Virus record (IMG/VR): IMGVR_UViG_3300047321_000238
Span: 174,297-238,296 of that record
From: a virus
DNA: 64,000 nucleotides
Reading direction: 5' to 3' (one strand)
In this document: piece after piece, positions 42,003-51,198 of the stretch
How the letters are laid out: each line of letters opens with the position of its first letter
Position numbering within the stretch: the first letter of the stretch is position 1
The notes under the pieces: generated by a model
Databases searched by the model: none
What the model was told of the DNA's origin: nothing
The model's input: only the letters and a program-made list of their open reading frames with translations
Program-made: the position numbers and the translations under genes

Positions 42003-43694
42003 TTATCCAATTGCAAACCAAGAACACAGATGAGAACCATTCGACGTATATATTGGTAATGTAAATCCAGTACTTGATATAACTACTGGTGACGTATCTC
42101 CTCTCATGCAATAAGTTCCATATCCAGTATTACCTCCACTATCGTTAGTGTTCGAAAACGACCTAACTATAGCTCCAGCATATACTGGATCAGGTAATAT
42201 TTTTTCATATATTGTAGAATAGGTCAGCGTAGTACCATCACGATATTTTAATGATATAAAAGTCGGCAAAAATGTCAAACCTGTTACAGTTGCAGTAGCC
42301 ATATATACTAGATTTCCATATACTGTAGTAAAAGCAATAGCACTTGCAGAAGATGTAACAGTACCACTTGCAAAATTTAAACCACCCATATTTGCTGCTG
42401 TTGCTGTACCAATTACTCCAAATATATTTTTACCAGTTACTATATTAGCAGCTACTAACTCTGCTTCAGCAGCTTGAAGTTGTGTTGTTGGAACTTTTAC
42501 TTCTGAAGATCCTCCTCCTGATCCAGAGAGATAGTAACCTGATTGAGCTAAATAAACTGCTAAAGCTCCATCGCCCCATTGAGAACATGAACTTGATATA
42601 TTAGCGGCTCCTATAGTTGCCATTGTTCCAGTAATTTTATTTCCATTTACATATGCAGTTTGACTTGCTAATATTTGTGGAGCTGTTGCAGTTGCATCGG
42701 AAGTGTAAGTCCCTGCTACATAATGTCCACTCCATCCAGCTTGTGCTCCTGCTTTTATATTACTAGGATATAGATTTGGAATATGAATTCTTGATAAAGA
42801 ACTTCCATTGTAATATCCTTCTGGAATATACATGTCCCATGCTCCAACTGACGTATTAGATGTGGCTCCTCCGCATAAAGCAGCACTTGCAGTAAATGCA
42901 TCTATTGCAGAAGAACCTATTATTGTTCCAGATTTATTAACCATAGTACCTGTTAATTGTGCTCCATCTACAAATGCAATTTGACTTGCTAGTATCTGTG
43001 CTGCAGTTGCAGTACCAGGACTGGTATCAACAACATTACTATTTCCTGCTAATCCAAATACTGAAACTCCTGATTTTATATTAGTTGAAATAAAATTGCT
43101 ATCAATAACTTGTGTGTTAGTTCCAGCTACTCCATCGTAATATCCAATTTTAGGACGAACATTTAACAGACCAGATCCATCAGTAAAAATAGCATCTGCT
43201 GTTGTTATTGTTCCAGTTCTATCTATCATAGTTCCAGTTAATCCTACATCACTATCATTGCTAAATGTTTTACTCGCTAGTACTTGAGAAGCAATTACAT
43301 CTCCTTCAGCACTAGCTACACAAAAAAAACAACTACTTGCAGAATTGTACCAAATAGAATACGCCTTCCCAGCTACTAAATTCGGAGCTGTTGTTGTATT
43401 AGGTTTGTATAATGGATAGGTTGCATTAATAGTCGTTGCTGAACCACCATTATTAATATTTGCTATAAACTTTTTAGAATATCCACTTGTTAAAGTTCCA
43501 AGAGTTAGTATCATAGCAGTGCCTGTTCCACTCGCTGTTTCGTAAATCATTTCAGATTCTTTTATATATCGTATATTGCTTGTACCATTGCCGACATATA
43601 AATCATTACTATCAGTAGTGAAAGCGGGTTCGCCTATACTTAACGTAGGAAGATTTGCTTTAGTACCACGTTTGAATAATATTTTTTGACTCAT
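42003..43694 (-). CDS. Fibre protein with Mtd-like attachment domain (563 aa)
   Basis: It opens with MSQKILFKRGTKANLPTLS and GEPAFTTDSNDLYVGNG, then the same beta domain as 40837-41982 (LTLGTLTSGYSKKFIANI). Five or so repeats of (Q)xLAS-Q/K-T-xFx-N/D-GxxLTGTM follow. The C-terminal domain, beginning NMGGLNFASG and including VTGLTFLPTFI and SSTGFTLPIY, is shared with 44366-45736, ending CSWFAIG. The mosaic of shared start, repeats and tip suggests recombination among fibres. Ribosome site AAGGAGGAATAACAA. Confidence 0.83.
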   Translation of the reverse strand: MSQKILFKRGTKANLPTLSIGEPAFTTDSNDLYVGNGTSNIRYIKESEMIYETASGTGTAMILTLGTLTSGYSKKFIANINNGGSATTINATYPLYKPNTTTAPNLVAGKAYSIWYNSASSCFFCVASAEGDVIASQVLASKTFSNDSDVGLTGTMIDRTGTITTADAIFTDGSGLLNVRPKIGYYDGVAGTNTQVIDSNFISTNIKSGVSVFGLAGNSNVVDTSPGTATAAQILASQIAFVDGAQLTGTMVNKSGTIIGSSAIDAFTASAALCGGATSNTSVGAWDMYIPEGYYNGSSLSRIHIPNLYPSNIKAGAQAGWSGHYVAGTYTSDATATAPQILASQTAYVNGNKITGTMATIGAANISSSCSQWGDGALAVYLAQSGYYLSGSGGGSSEVKVPTTQLQAAEAELVAANIVTGKNIFGVIGTATAANMGGLNFASGTVTSSASAIAFTTVYGNLVYMATATVTGLTFLPTFISLKYRDGTTLTYSTIYEKILPDPVYAGAIVRSFSNTNDSGGNTGYGTYCMRGDTSPVVISSTGFTLPIYTSNGSHLCSWFAIG

Positions 43695-43729
43695 TTGTTA
43701 TTCCTCCTTTTTCATTGGTTTAGTTAAAG

Positions 43730-43915
43730 TTATACTGTAGTATAAGAATCTAATAATGCTTTTAATTCATTGTATTGAGTAATTACTATTCTATCTCCAG
43801 CTAAGAACAAATCTATAATGTTTTGCATTTCAACGACATCTAATGTAAGTTTATTAATAGCTGAATTAATTCTGTTTTTTAATACTGTTCCTAAAATCTC
43901 TTGTTTTTGTGTCAT
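43730..43915 (-). CDS. Small helical protein between fibre genes (61 aa)
   Basis: Start at 43915 (MTQKQEILGTVLKNR) is chosen because GGAG lies nine bases upstream; an in-frame ATG at 43930 contains this site. The protein is helical throughout (NRINSAINKLTLDVVEMQNIIDLFLAG). It follows the 141-aa gene with overlap of the ribosome site. Proteins of this size and place often assist fibre folding or assembly, but I recognise no family. Confidence 0.75.
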   Translation of the reverse strand: MTQKQEILGTVLKNRINSAINKLTLDVVEMQNIIDLFLAGDRIVITQYNELKALLDSYTTV

Positions 43916-43916
43916 A

Positions 43917-44342
43917 TTAAACAACTCCATTCTCTATATTTGTTAATTCATATTGTATAATTGCATTTTCAATATCATCAATACTACTAGTGTTTTGGTT
44001 AACATATTCACTGATTGTGTTTATTCTACTTTCGGTAACTTGCTTATCTGCTATCACTTGAGCTTGACCATCTAATTCCTCTTGAGTATATTTGATTACC
44101 TCAAAAGTTCTAGTTGACAAATTGACAGAATATGATTTTGCATTGTTAAACGTAGTCGCTAAAGTTCCATATTCTAATTCTATATAATCTATCTCATCTA
44201 TAAACTTGTCCTTTAATATATCATAAACTTCCATATCTCTTTCTTTTGTTGAAGGTTCTACACTTCCTTGCATTTCTGCAGTTACAGCTAGTACCTCTCC
44301 TGTTGCTATTAAGTAATATATCTTTGCACATATTTGATTCAT
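43917..44342 (-). CDS. Fibre-associated protein, possible assembly factor (141 aa)
   Basis: The protein starts MNQICAKIYYLIATGEVLA, is beta-rich to about residue 85 (DYIELEYGTLATTFNN, SYSVNLSTRTFEVI) and then forms a coiled coil (QAQVIADKQVTESRINTISEY). Similar small proteins accompany tail fibres in clostridial phages. It is between two fibre genes in the same unit. The assembly role is inferred from context. Confidence 0.75.
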   Translation of the reverse strand: MNQICAKIYYLIATGEVLAVTAEMQGSVEPSTKERDMEVYDILKDKFIDEIDYIELEYGTLATTFNNAKSYSVNLSTRTFEVIKYTQEELDGQAQVIADKQVTESRINTISEYVNQNTSSIDDIENAIIQYELTNIENGVV

Positions 44343-44365
44343 AATTTATTCCTCCATAATCATTT

Positions 44366-45736
44366 TTATTCATAAGCAAACCAGTTACAAGCATTTTGTG
44401 CAACGCTAAAAGGCAATATAAAACCAGTAGAAGTTACACTTGCATGTGTAGTATCAGCTCTAAAAGCGGTTGTACCCATTGATAATGTTCCAGTATTTGT
44501 TGCAAAGCATTCAACAGTACTTCCAGCATAGTTAGAACTATAACCAGCAGACATATATAAAGTTCTCCACGAGTTACCTGCTGTTTTTGATATTATAAGT
44601 ATTATTGATGGTAAAAAAGTTAAACCAGTTACTGTAACTGGCCAAGCAGCAGCAGTACCACTAGATATATATGCAAATGAAGATGATGATGCTGCTGATG
44701 TTGCTGTACCACTTGCCATCTGCTTACCTCCTAAACTTGATACCGTTGCAGTTCCTGCTAATCCAAATATATTTGCAGTACTTAATATGTTTGAAGCTAT
44801 ATAGTCAGCATCACTTTTATAAAGCCAAACATTGGTATCGTAATATCCTTTTGGCACATTATAAAATAAAGAATGTGTACCTAACCAAGTACTCAACGCT
44901 TCAAATCTTGCAGTAGTAGCTGCATCATCACCCAAGCCAGCATGACTTGCATCTGATACCATAGTTGTTCTATCAACAATATTTCCAGTTATTAAACTTC
45001 CATTTACATAACCAGTTTTCCCACTTAGTATTTGTGCAGCTGTTGCCGTTGCACTGCTTGTTTCTACTACGCTTGTTTTACCTGCAACTCCAAATATATT
45101 AGCACCAGCTTTTATATTGGCAGATACTAAATCAGGATCACCTAATATAGTTTGTACATCACCAAGATATTGTCCTGCCGCTATAGTTTGATTAACTGTA
45201 TTTGGAGTATAAGTTTGTGCAGTTTTAGTAGTAATTGTTCCTGTAATTTGTCCACTATTTACTGTAGCTGTTGCTGGAGCTAATATTTGAGCTGCTGTAG
45301 CTGTTCCACCTGTACTTGTACCACCACCTCCTTTACCCTGTAATATAAAAGAATTAGATACACTTTCATATCTTAAGTTTACGATTAAATTTAATCTTAC
45401 ATCAGTAACTGCTGCTCCTGAGTAGTCTAAAATACTTACATCGCCTAAAGTATTTACATTTAAAGTAATTGCTCCAGTACTAGCAGCATTAAATTTAATA
45501 ACAAAAAGATGGCCATCAGTTAATGTAATTATATTAGGTATAGTAACTGTATATGCATTTCCAGAATTAGTAGTTATATATACTGTATTAATGTCAGAAT
45601 CTTTTGCAATCCTTATATTGCTTGTGCCATTTCCTATATATATATCTTCTGTGTCTGTAGTGAAAGCAGGCTCTCCTGTATTTAACATAGGAAGATTAAT
45701 TTTAGTACCTCTTTTAAACAATATTTTTTGACTCAT
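44366..45736 (-). CDS. Fibre protein with Mtd-like attachment domain (456 aa)
   Basis: MSQKILFKRGTKINLPMLN and GEPAFTTDTEDIYIGNG form the shared attachment module. Next is a beta domain (AYTVTIPNIITLTDGHLF, GAITLNVNTLGDVSI), a Gly-rich hinge (KGGGGTSTGGTA), then QILAPATATVNSGQITGTI repeats. The tip (VSSLGGKQMASGT, VTGLTFLPSIILI, TSTGFILPF, CNWFAYE) matches that of 42003-43694. It is probably a receptor-binding fibre. A late-promoter-like motif lies upstream. Confidence 0.83.
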   Translation of the reverse strand: MSQKILFKRGTKINLPMLNTGEPAFTTDTEDIYIGNGTSNIRIAKDSDINTVYITTNSGNAYTVTIPNIITLTDGHLFVIKFNAASTGAITLNVNTLGDVSILDYSGAAVTDVRLNLIVNLRYESVSNSFILQGKGGGGTSTGGTATAAQILAPATATVNSGQITGTITTKTAQTYTPNTVNQTIAAGQYLGDVQTILGDPDLVSANIKAGANIFGVAGKTSVVETSSATATAAQILSGKTGYVNGSLITGNIVDRTTMVSDASHAGLGDDAATTARFEALSTWLGTHSLFYNVPKGYYDTNVWLYKSDADYIASNILSTANIFGLAGTATVSSLGGKQMASGTATSAASSSSFAYISSGTAAAWPVTVTGLTFLPSIILIISKTAGNSWRTLYMSAGYSSNYAGSTVECFATNTGTLSMGTTAFRADTTHASVTSTGFILPFSVAQNACNWFAYE

Positions 45737-45763
45737 ATTATCAAACCCCTTCTAAATCACTCA

Positions 45764-45778
45764 TTATAAATTACTTAT
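45764..45778 (-). promoter_or_regulatory. Candidate phage late promoter element
   Basis: Minus-strand ATAAGTAATTTATAA followed by TGAG, about 42 bases before the ATG at 45736, after a strong terminator. It is nearly the same as the site at 40761. Confidence 0.45.
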
Positions 45779-45803
45779 ATTACATAAGTTATTAACATAA
45801 TTT

Positions 45804-45834
45804 TCTTTAAAAAAAAGACTATCGCTAGTCTTTT
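45804..45834 (-). terminator. Terminator after fibre gene
   Basis: On the minus strand AAAAGACTA-gcga-TAGTCTTTT is a 9-bp stem followed by a further TTTT run. It lies some 13 bases after the stop of the gene at 45848. The core GACTA/TAGTC is shared with the terminator at 40811. Confidence 0.88.
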
Positions 45835-45847
45835 AATCATTCTCAAA

Positions 45848-47431
45848 TTAGAATGTTCCACCATCTATTGTTGCGATAATTGCAGCTATTGAAATATTTG
45901 CAGTACCATCAAAACTTGTAGCTGTCCCTGTAACATCTCCACTTATAGCTATAGTTCTTGCAGTAACTAACTTTGTAGTTGAAGTAGCATTGCCACTAAA
46001 TGCAGGAGCAGTTACTGTACCTGTAAATATTGGTGAAGCTAATGGAGCTTTTAAAGCTAATTGATTTGTCATAGTTGTAGAGAAGTTAGCGTCATTACCT
46101 AAAGCAGTTGCAAGTTCATTTAATGTATCTAAAGTAGCGGGAGCTGTATTAACTAAATTAGCAACAGTAGTAGCTACGAAAGCAGTTGTCGCTAATTGTG
46201 TAGTGTTTGTACCTACAGTTGCTGTTGGTGCTGCTGGAGCTCCAGTGAATATTGGTGACACTAAAGGTGCTCTTGTTGCATCAATAGGATGGACATGATC
46301 TTGTCTTGAATATAAATATGAAGTACCTACCGCAACTGTTCCATTTACTAATGGACTTGCAGTACCAACTTGTCCTAATACAAATTGAGTTGTTGCAACT
46401 TGTGTTGTGTTAGTATTTACTGCAGCAGTTGGAGCAACAGGAGTTCCTGTAAATGTTGGAGTTGTAAACATAACTGTTTTAGATTCATTAGTTACATTTC
46501 CTAATCCCATATTTGAAGCAGAAATTAAATTAGTCCAAGCTCCCCATGCTGAAGTTATATAATTTCTTTTGTATATAACGTTAACATCATCTGGATACCA
46601 TAGTTGAAATGGAATAGCAGTATCAAAATCTACAACTAATCTACCAGTATCAGTAGTAGCTGCATTTGTATTTGATCCTACTGTGAAATCAAATATTCCA
46701 GTAGTCATTAAAGTATTAAAATCTGTAACTGCGGTATACTTAGCTTTATATACTGCATCTGTAATAGAGTATCCTGCAATTGTAGTAGGATTTGCTCCTA
46801 CTGTAACTCTGCCTTTTGCATCTACAGTAATTTTAGTATAAGTACCAGCAGTTACTCCAGAGCTTGATAAAACTAAAGGTATTGTTACATTTACAGTTCC
46901 ATCAAAAACTACAGAACCTGTAGCATCTCCAGAAGTTGCAATTGTTCTAGCAGTAGTTAATTTGTTAGCAGTTGCAACAGTTCCAGAAACTGCACTTGAT
47001 ACAGCACTAGTAACGAAAGCAGTTGTTGCTAACTGTGTTGTATTTGTTCCAACTGTAGCTGTAGGTGCTGCTGGTATTCCAGTAAATGCAGGAGAAACTA
47101 ATGGAGATTTTAAATCTAAAGCGGTTTGTAATCCAGTTACAGTTGATATCGTATGATTATGACTGTCATCAACTACAGTAGCTACAATAGATACATTAGA
47201 ACCTCCATCAAAATTTGCAGTACCTGTTACATCTCCAGATATTGCAATAGCTCTTGCAGTGCTAAGTTTATCAGCAGCTACATATGAGTCTGGATTTATT
47301 AGTATTTTGCTTGCACCATTTCCGATATATAATTTATTAGTATCGGTAGTGAAAGCTGGTTCAGAAGTGTTTAAGGATATAGCACCAATATTAGTACTAA
47401 GACCTCTTCTTAACAATATTGTTTGTGGCAT
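45848..47431 (-). CDS. Tail fibre with Phage_fiber_2-type repeats (527 aa)
   Basis: Start at 47431 (MPQTILLRRGLSTN) follows AGAAGGAAG; the longer frame has no site. The N-terminal module (SEPAFTTDTNKLYIGNG) is a divergent copy of the shared attachment domain. The shaft has at least four repeats of the type FTGxPAAPTATVGTNTTQLATTAFV, as in lambda-like side tail fibres, plus SGDVTGTA and TARTIA blocks. It ends in TIDGGTF, as does the protein at 47809. It is probably a trimeric side fibre. Confidence 0.85.
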   Translation of the reverse strand: MPQTILLRRGLSTNIGAISLNTSEPAFTTDTNKLYIGNGASKILINPDSYVAADKLSTARAIAISGDVTGTANFDGGSNVSIVATVVDDSHNHTISTVTGLQTALDLKSPLVSPAFTGIPAAPTATVGTNTTQLATTAFVTSAVSSAVSGTVATANKLTTARTIATSGDATGSVVFDGTVNVTIPLVLSSSGVTAGTYTKITVDAKGRVTVGANPTTIAGYSITDAVYKAKYTAVTDFNTLMTTGIFDFTVGSNTNAATTDTGRLVVDFDTAIPFQLWYPDDVNVIYKRNYITSAWGAWTNLISASNMGLGNVTNESKTVMFTTPTFTGTPVAPTAAVNTNTTQVATTQFVLGQVGTASPLVNGTVAVGTSYLYSRQDHVHPIDATRAPLVSPIFTGAPAAPTATVGTNTTQLATTAFVATTVANLVNTAPATLDTLNELATALGNDANFSTTMTNQLALKAPLASPIFTGTVTAPAFSGNATSTTKLVTARTIAISGDVTGTATSFDGTANISIAAIIATIDGGTF

Positions 47432-47452
47432 ACACATCAACTTCCTTCTAAA

Positions 47453-47475
47453 TATTGTATATTTTCTATACAATA
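47453..47475. other. 9-bp perfect inverted repeat in 5' leader of a fibre gene
   Basis: TATTGTATA-ttttc-TATACAATA lies between the promoter-like motif at 47476 and the ribosome site of the gene starting at 47431. It would form a hairpin in the leader RNA or a protein-binding site. Confidence 0.6.
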
Positions 47476-47488
47476 ACTATATTACGTG
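47476..47488 (-). promoter_or_regulatory. Candidate phage late promoter element
   Basis: Minus-strand CACGTAATATAGT lies about 55 bases before the ATG at 47431. It is followed by the inverted repeat at 47453. Confidence 0.35.
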
Positions 47489-47526
47489 CGTATGTCATCA
47501 TTTTCCATATTATCTATAATTTTATT

Positions 47527-47784
47527 TTATACAATACTTGTAATCAATCCATCTACTACTGTAATTGTTTTAGAATCTACAGTAGTGAAAGTACCACTGA
47601 TTCCGTTCTTTACATTGCTGTTCGATATAGCATTCTCTAAATCTACTTGTTTAGCTAGTCCTATATTGCCAGAATCAGAGCCAACAAATAACTCTTCTGT
47701 ATCAGTGGTGAAAGCTGGTTCTGCCACACTTAATGTAGGCAGATTAGCTTTTGTTCCACGTTTTAATAATATTGGATTTGACAT
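47527..47784 (-). CDS. Minimal protein consisting of the fibre attachment domain (85 aa)
   Basis: The protein is MSNPILLKRGTKANLPTLS, AEPAFTTDTEELFVGSDSG and a short tail (ISGTFTTVDSKTITVVDG). It holds the attachment module of the neighbouring fibres with no shaft or tip. It may cap unused attachment points, act as an assembly partner or be a remnant of a deleted fibre. It has a good AAGGAGGGAATAAAT ribosome site. Confidence 0.75.
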   Translation of the reverse strand: MSNPILLKRGTKANLPTLSVAEPAFTTDTEELFVGSDSGNIGLAKQVDLENAISNSNVKNGISGTFTTVDSKTITVVDGLITSIV

Positions 47785-47808
47785 ATTTATTCCCTCCTTA
47801 GTTATTTA

Positions 47809-48990
47809 TTAGAACGTACCACCGTCTAATGCAGCAGTATCCGCATTTTGTAATGATACGATTTGATTTTGTAAACTAGTTAATGTTGTATTTATAGTAC
47901 CAATACTATTATTAGTTGCTGTTGTGAAACTAGATAATGTATTGTTAACATTTGTGATACTTGTATTTAAAGCTGTTAATTGATTTGTCATAGTAGTAGC
48001 AAAGTTTGCATCATTATTTAAAGCAGTTGCTAACTCGTTTAAAGTATCTAATGTTCCTGGAGCCCCATTAATTAGTTCAGTAAACTTAGTTTCAACAAAT
48101 CCATCTTTATATAAGATTCTATATTTATCATTAAATAAAGTCACTGTAGGATCAGTTGTAACGCATTCAAATGATTTATTTATAACTGAAGTTTCTATAT
48201 AGATATAATCTCCGTTTACAACAGTTAAACTCATTGCATCAGCTAATGTAGTTTGAATACAAGTCGCTTTGTCTTGAGCAGTTGTTACTGTAAATCTTGT
48301 AGCAAACGTACTACCACCTACATTCGTACATTGATAGAAGTCAGTTGTTATAGTAACAAAGTTTACAATAGTCCCAACATTAATTGTAAGACCATCTAAG
48401 TCATCTTCAGTTTCTACATCTATTGAACCTAGTCCAGCAAAGCCATCAAACTTACTATCTATATAACTATTCATAGTTAAGTAATAAGTCGGATCATTAT
48501 TAATAGCTGATGCCAATTTGTTTAAAGTATTTAGAGTGGCTGGAGCTGATCCTTTAAGAGTACTAATGTTTGTATCAGTATAAGTCTTAGCAGCAGCCAA
48601 GTTACTATCTAATAAAGTTTGTATACTACTTCCATCAGCAGCAGCATTCCAAGTAGTAATTTGAGCATCTGTTACGAACTTGTGAGTAGAATCTCCCAAT
48701 ATAATACTTGCTGGAAGAGTAGAAGGAAGAACATAATTATTAGCACCTACTTCTATACCACCTAACTTATTTTTTTCGTCTGTTGTGTAATTCTCTTGAG
48801 ATAATCCCATTCCAGTTACTTTATCTACTTTATTAGCAACATCAGATGTTGTCATTACTTCAACCAAAATAGATTCAAGATCACTTGCAGTAAATAAATT
48901 ATTTAAGTCTGCAACAACTACATCTTTAGCTTGTGTCACAGAACTAATAAGTTGACCTTTATAATACATTTGTCCACTTCTAGTAGCCAT
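47809..48990 (-). CDS. Tail fibre protein (393 aa)
   Basis: The N-terminus MATRSGQMYYKGQLISSVT is unlike the MSQKI module. The central part has fibre motifs (YTTDEKNKLGGIEVGANNY, TLNTLNKLASAINND, TLDTLNELATALNND), a beta domain, and a C-terminal coiled coil of Thr/Asn-rich heptads ending in LDGGTF. The TLNELATALxNDxNF motif and DGGTF end are shared with 45848-47431. It is probably a trimeric fibre. Confidence 0.82.
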   Translation of the reverse strand: MATRSGQMYYKGQLISSVTQAKDVVVADLNNLFTASDLESILVEVMTTSDVANKVDKVTGMGLSQENYTTDEKNKLGGIEVGANNYVLPSTLPASIILGDSTHKFVTDAQITTWNAAADGSSIQTLLDSNLAAAKTYTDTNISTLKGSAPATLNTLNKLASAINNDPTYYLTMNSYIDSKFDGFAGLGSIDVETEDDLDGLTINVGTIVNFVTITTDFYQCTNVGGSTFATRFTVTTAQDKATCIQTTLADAMSLTVVNGDYIYIETSVINKSFECVTTDPTVTLFNDKYRILYKDGFVETKFTELINGAPGTLDTLNELATALNNDANFATTMTNQLTALNTSITNVNNTLSSFTTATNNSIGTINTTLTSLQNQIVSLQNADTAALDGGTF

Positions 48991-49009
48991 GTGTTAAATC
49001 CCTTCCTTT

Positions 49010-51067
49010 CTATAGTTTGTATATTTCAACATGATTTTTGTAAGTATAAACATAATTAGGATAAGTTCCTGTATAAGTAGTAATACTGCCCATGAGCAAT
49101 CTATATTTACTTGTTAAGTTACCATAGTAACCTAAAGGAGATTGAGTGAATGTACCAGTAGTAGGATCAATTCCATCCATATATCCTGAACTAGCACTAG
49201 TTGTCCATTGTTGAGGATTATTAGTTAGAAGTCCTCCAAAAGCATAAATCGGATCACTATTGTTACTAGATGAATAGAAGTAATATTCTTGAGTATCACT
49301 TAAAATATCATAAATGTAATAATAAGTTTTATCCGTATCGCTACTATTAGAAGAATGTATATGCTCAGTTTGAATTTCAATTAATCTATCAGCTTCTTGA
49401 CTTGGAAGAGTATAAGCACGATATTGATCTGCATCCCAAGCAGAACTGTTTCTTGTTCTAATAAGTCCTTGATAAGTTCTAACAATAGATGCAGTATTAG
49501 TAATATCAACCTTAGCAAAATGACTATAATTAGATGTTCCATTGTTTGTTAAATTTTGTTCTTTTATATATACATAATTACCTTTTATAGCCAAAGCAGC
49601 AGAATCATCATATGTTACTAATGATGGTAAATCACATACAGTAGTTAAAGAGAAATTCGCATTAACTCTACTAACTCTTATAAAAATTCTTTCTCCATAG
49701 AACTCATCTGAATAACTACTAGAATACTTAGCATTCGAATGATAATATTGAACTGGAGAATAGTGACAATATTCAATAAAATACAAGTTAGCTGTATTTG
49801 AATAATCTACTATAAAATGATTAACAGTTCTCCTATTACTAAAGTTTAGATTATGAGGATCTCCATCAGCATCATTTATTACCATATAAAAATCATCGCC
49901 AGTTCTAGTTGCGTAAGAAGCTACTTCAGCAAATTTCAAATCATATATCTTTGTTCCATATATATAATATTGTTTATTCCATAGTTTCATAGGACCATAA
50001 CCATTTAAACCTGATGCAACTTTTGTTGCTAAATTTCTTCTAAGATTAAATGTATATAGATCATTACCCATGGTTCTATAAAGAACAGTTTCATAATTCA
50101 CTATTCTAACAACTTCAGCTACTCTATCATTTGCAGCTACTATTGTATCTCCGCTAGTAAGAAGTGTACCACTACCTGGCGTTATGTCAGGAGTTGTATC
50201 AAATAGTCCTCCAGATTTCTTACTAGCCCTGATAAAAAAATAGCTTCCAACCCTTACTAATATAATAGGTATTCCAGCTTTTAAATCCCCTGCAGATAAT
50301 AAATCTCCATCAAGATTTTTGATTTGCAAATAAGCTAATGTATTAATTCTTATTGTTGGTGAAGCTCCACAATCAACATGAGGTAATATAACAACAGTTA
50401 CGCCATCTGAATAAGACGCCACACCTGCAATTGATACAGTATAAGCTATATTCGAACCAGTTGTAACAGCATAGTTATTACCCTTAGTAATAATTTGATT
50501 AGTCAAAGTATTAGTTGTTGCAGTATTTGTTGATGTTATAGTACTATTGATAGTTGACACAGTAGAGTCAACTTGAGTCTTTGTATAATACCTAGTATCA
50601 GCCGCAGTCTTAGTATAATAATTAGTATCTGCTTGTGCCTTGGTATAATAATTAGTATCTGATTGCGTTTTAGTATAATAATTAGCATCTGATTGAGCCT
50701 TAGTATACACACTATTTTGTAATAAAGTTACGGTATTATCTTGTGTATCATTATAATCTTGTAAATCAATTATGTTATTATCAATAACATTTATAGATGT
50801 TGCTATACTAGTAAGAGCTCCATCTTGTGTAGCATCTTTAGTTTGGATAGCTGCAATCTGAGATGTAAATGTTGTATCTTTATCTTTTAAACCTTGAACA
50901 TCAACGATGTTAGTATCCTTGTATAGTATTAGTTCTGTGATTCTGTCTTCAACAGAAGTTGCTCCATCGTATTCAACTGCATCTGCAGAAGTGTATGGAT
51001 CTACTTCTTTTAATACTTGTCCAGTATTTTTATCTAATAACTTAATTCTTGCTTTTTCATAAGCCAT
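49010..51067 (-). CDS. Tail fibre/tailspike-like protein (685 aa)
   Basis: Start at 51067 (MAYEKARIKLLDKNTG) follows AAGGAGGAATTAACT; the longer frame to 51118 has no ribosome site. The N-terminal part has a coiled coil and five tandem 10-residue repeats YTKxQxDxNY (50558-50707), a fibre-shaft signature. A beta domain like those of the other fibres follows (YAVTTGSNIAYTVSI). The C-terminal 380 residues are beta-rich with many aromatic residues and may form a propeller-like tip. Receptor binding is likely. Confidence 0.83.
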   Translation of the reverse strand: MAYEKARIKLLDKNTGQVLKEVDPYTSADAVEYDGATSVEDRITELILYKDTNIVDVQGLKDKDTTFTSQIAAIQTKDATQDGALTSIATSINVIDNNIIDLQDYNDTQDNTVTLLQNSVYTKAQSDANYYTKTQSDTNYYTKAQADTNYYTKTAADTRYYTKTQVDSTVSTINSTITSTNTATTNTLTNQIITKGNNYAVTTGSNIAYTVSIAGVASYSDGVTVVILPHVDCGASPTIRINTLAYLQIKNLDGDLLSAGDLKAGIPIILVRVGSYFFIRASKKSGGLFDTTPDITPGSGTLLTSGDTIVAANDRVAEVVRIVNYETVLYRTMGNDLYTFNLRRNLATKVASGLNGYGPMKLWNKQYYIYGTKIYDLKFAEVASYATRTGDDFYMVINDADGDPHNLNFSNRRTVNHFIVDYSNTANLYFIEYCHYSPVQYYHSNAKYSSSYSDEFYGERIFIRVSRVNANFSLTTVCDLPSLVTYDDSAALAIKGNYVYIKEQNLTNNGTSNYSHFAKVDITNTASIVRTYQGLIRTRNSSAWDADQYRAYTLPSQEADRLIEIQTEHIHSSNSSDTDKTYYYIYDILSDTQEYYFYSSSNNSDPIYAFGGLLTNNPQQWTTSASSGYMDGIDPTTGTFTQSPLGYYGNLTSKYRLLMGSITTYTGTYPNYVYTYKNHVEIYKL
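50558..50707 (-). repeat. Five tandem 30-bp coding repeats in a fibre gene
   Basis: Five imperfect copies encode YTKAQSDANY, YTKTQSDTNY, YTKAQADTNY, YTKTAADTRY and YTKTQVDSTV. This kind of repeat could expand or contract by slippage or recombination. Confidence 0.85.
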
Positions 51068-51100
51068 AGTTAATTCCTCCTTGTTACTTGTTTTTTTCAT

Positions 51101-51114
51101 ATATATATTACATA
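51101..51114 (-). promoter_or_regulatory. Candidate phage late promoter element
   Basis: Minus-strand TATGTAATATATAT, about 45 bases before the ATG at 51067 and after a terminator. It matches the GTAATATATA core exactly. Confidence 0.45.
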
Positions 51115-51141
51115 TCATTAATCTTTTATAACTAAGTTAAT

Positions 51142-51176
51142 AAAACAAAGAAGCTAGAAAATCAATTCTAACTTCT
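51142..51176 (-). terminator. Terminator of the upstream structural operon
   Basis: On the minus strand AGAAGTTAGAA-ttgatt-TTCTAGCTTCT (one G-U pair) is followed by TTGTTTTATT. It lies some 20 bases after the stop of the gene at 51199. Confidence 0.85.
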
Positions 51177-51198
51177 CCATTTTTACAAGTATAAGAGA

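Noticed and set aside
43916-43930. In-frame ATG giving MELFN, which looks like the MELL tag
   Set aside because: This ATG contains the ribosome site (GGAG) for the ATG at 43915, so the tag-like residues are probably not translated as a start.
40837-51067. Diversity-generating retroelement, suggested by Mtd-like fibre modules
   Set aside because: No reverse transcriptase and no template/variable repeat pair with adenine-specific changes was seen in the window.
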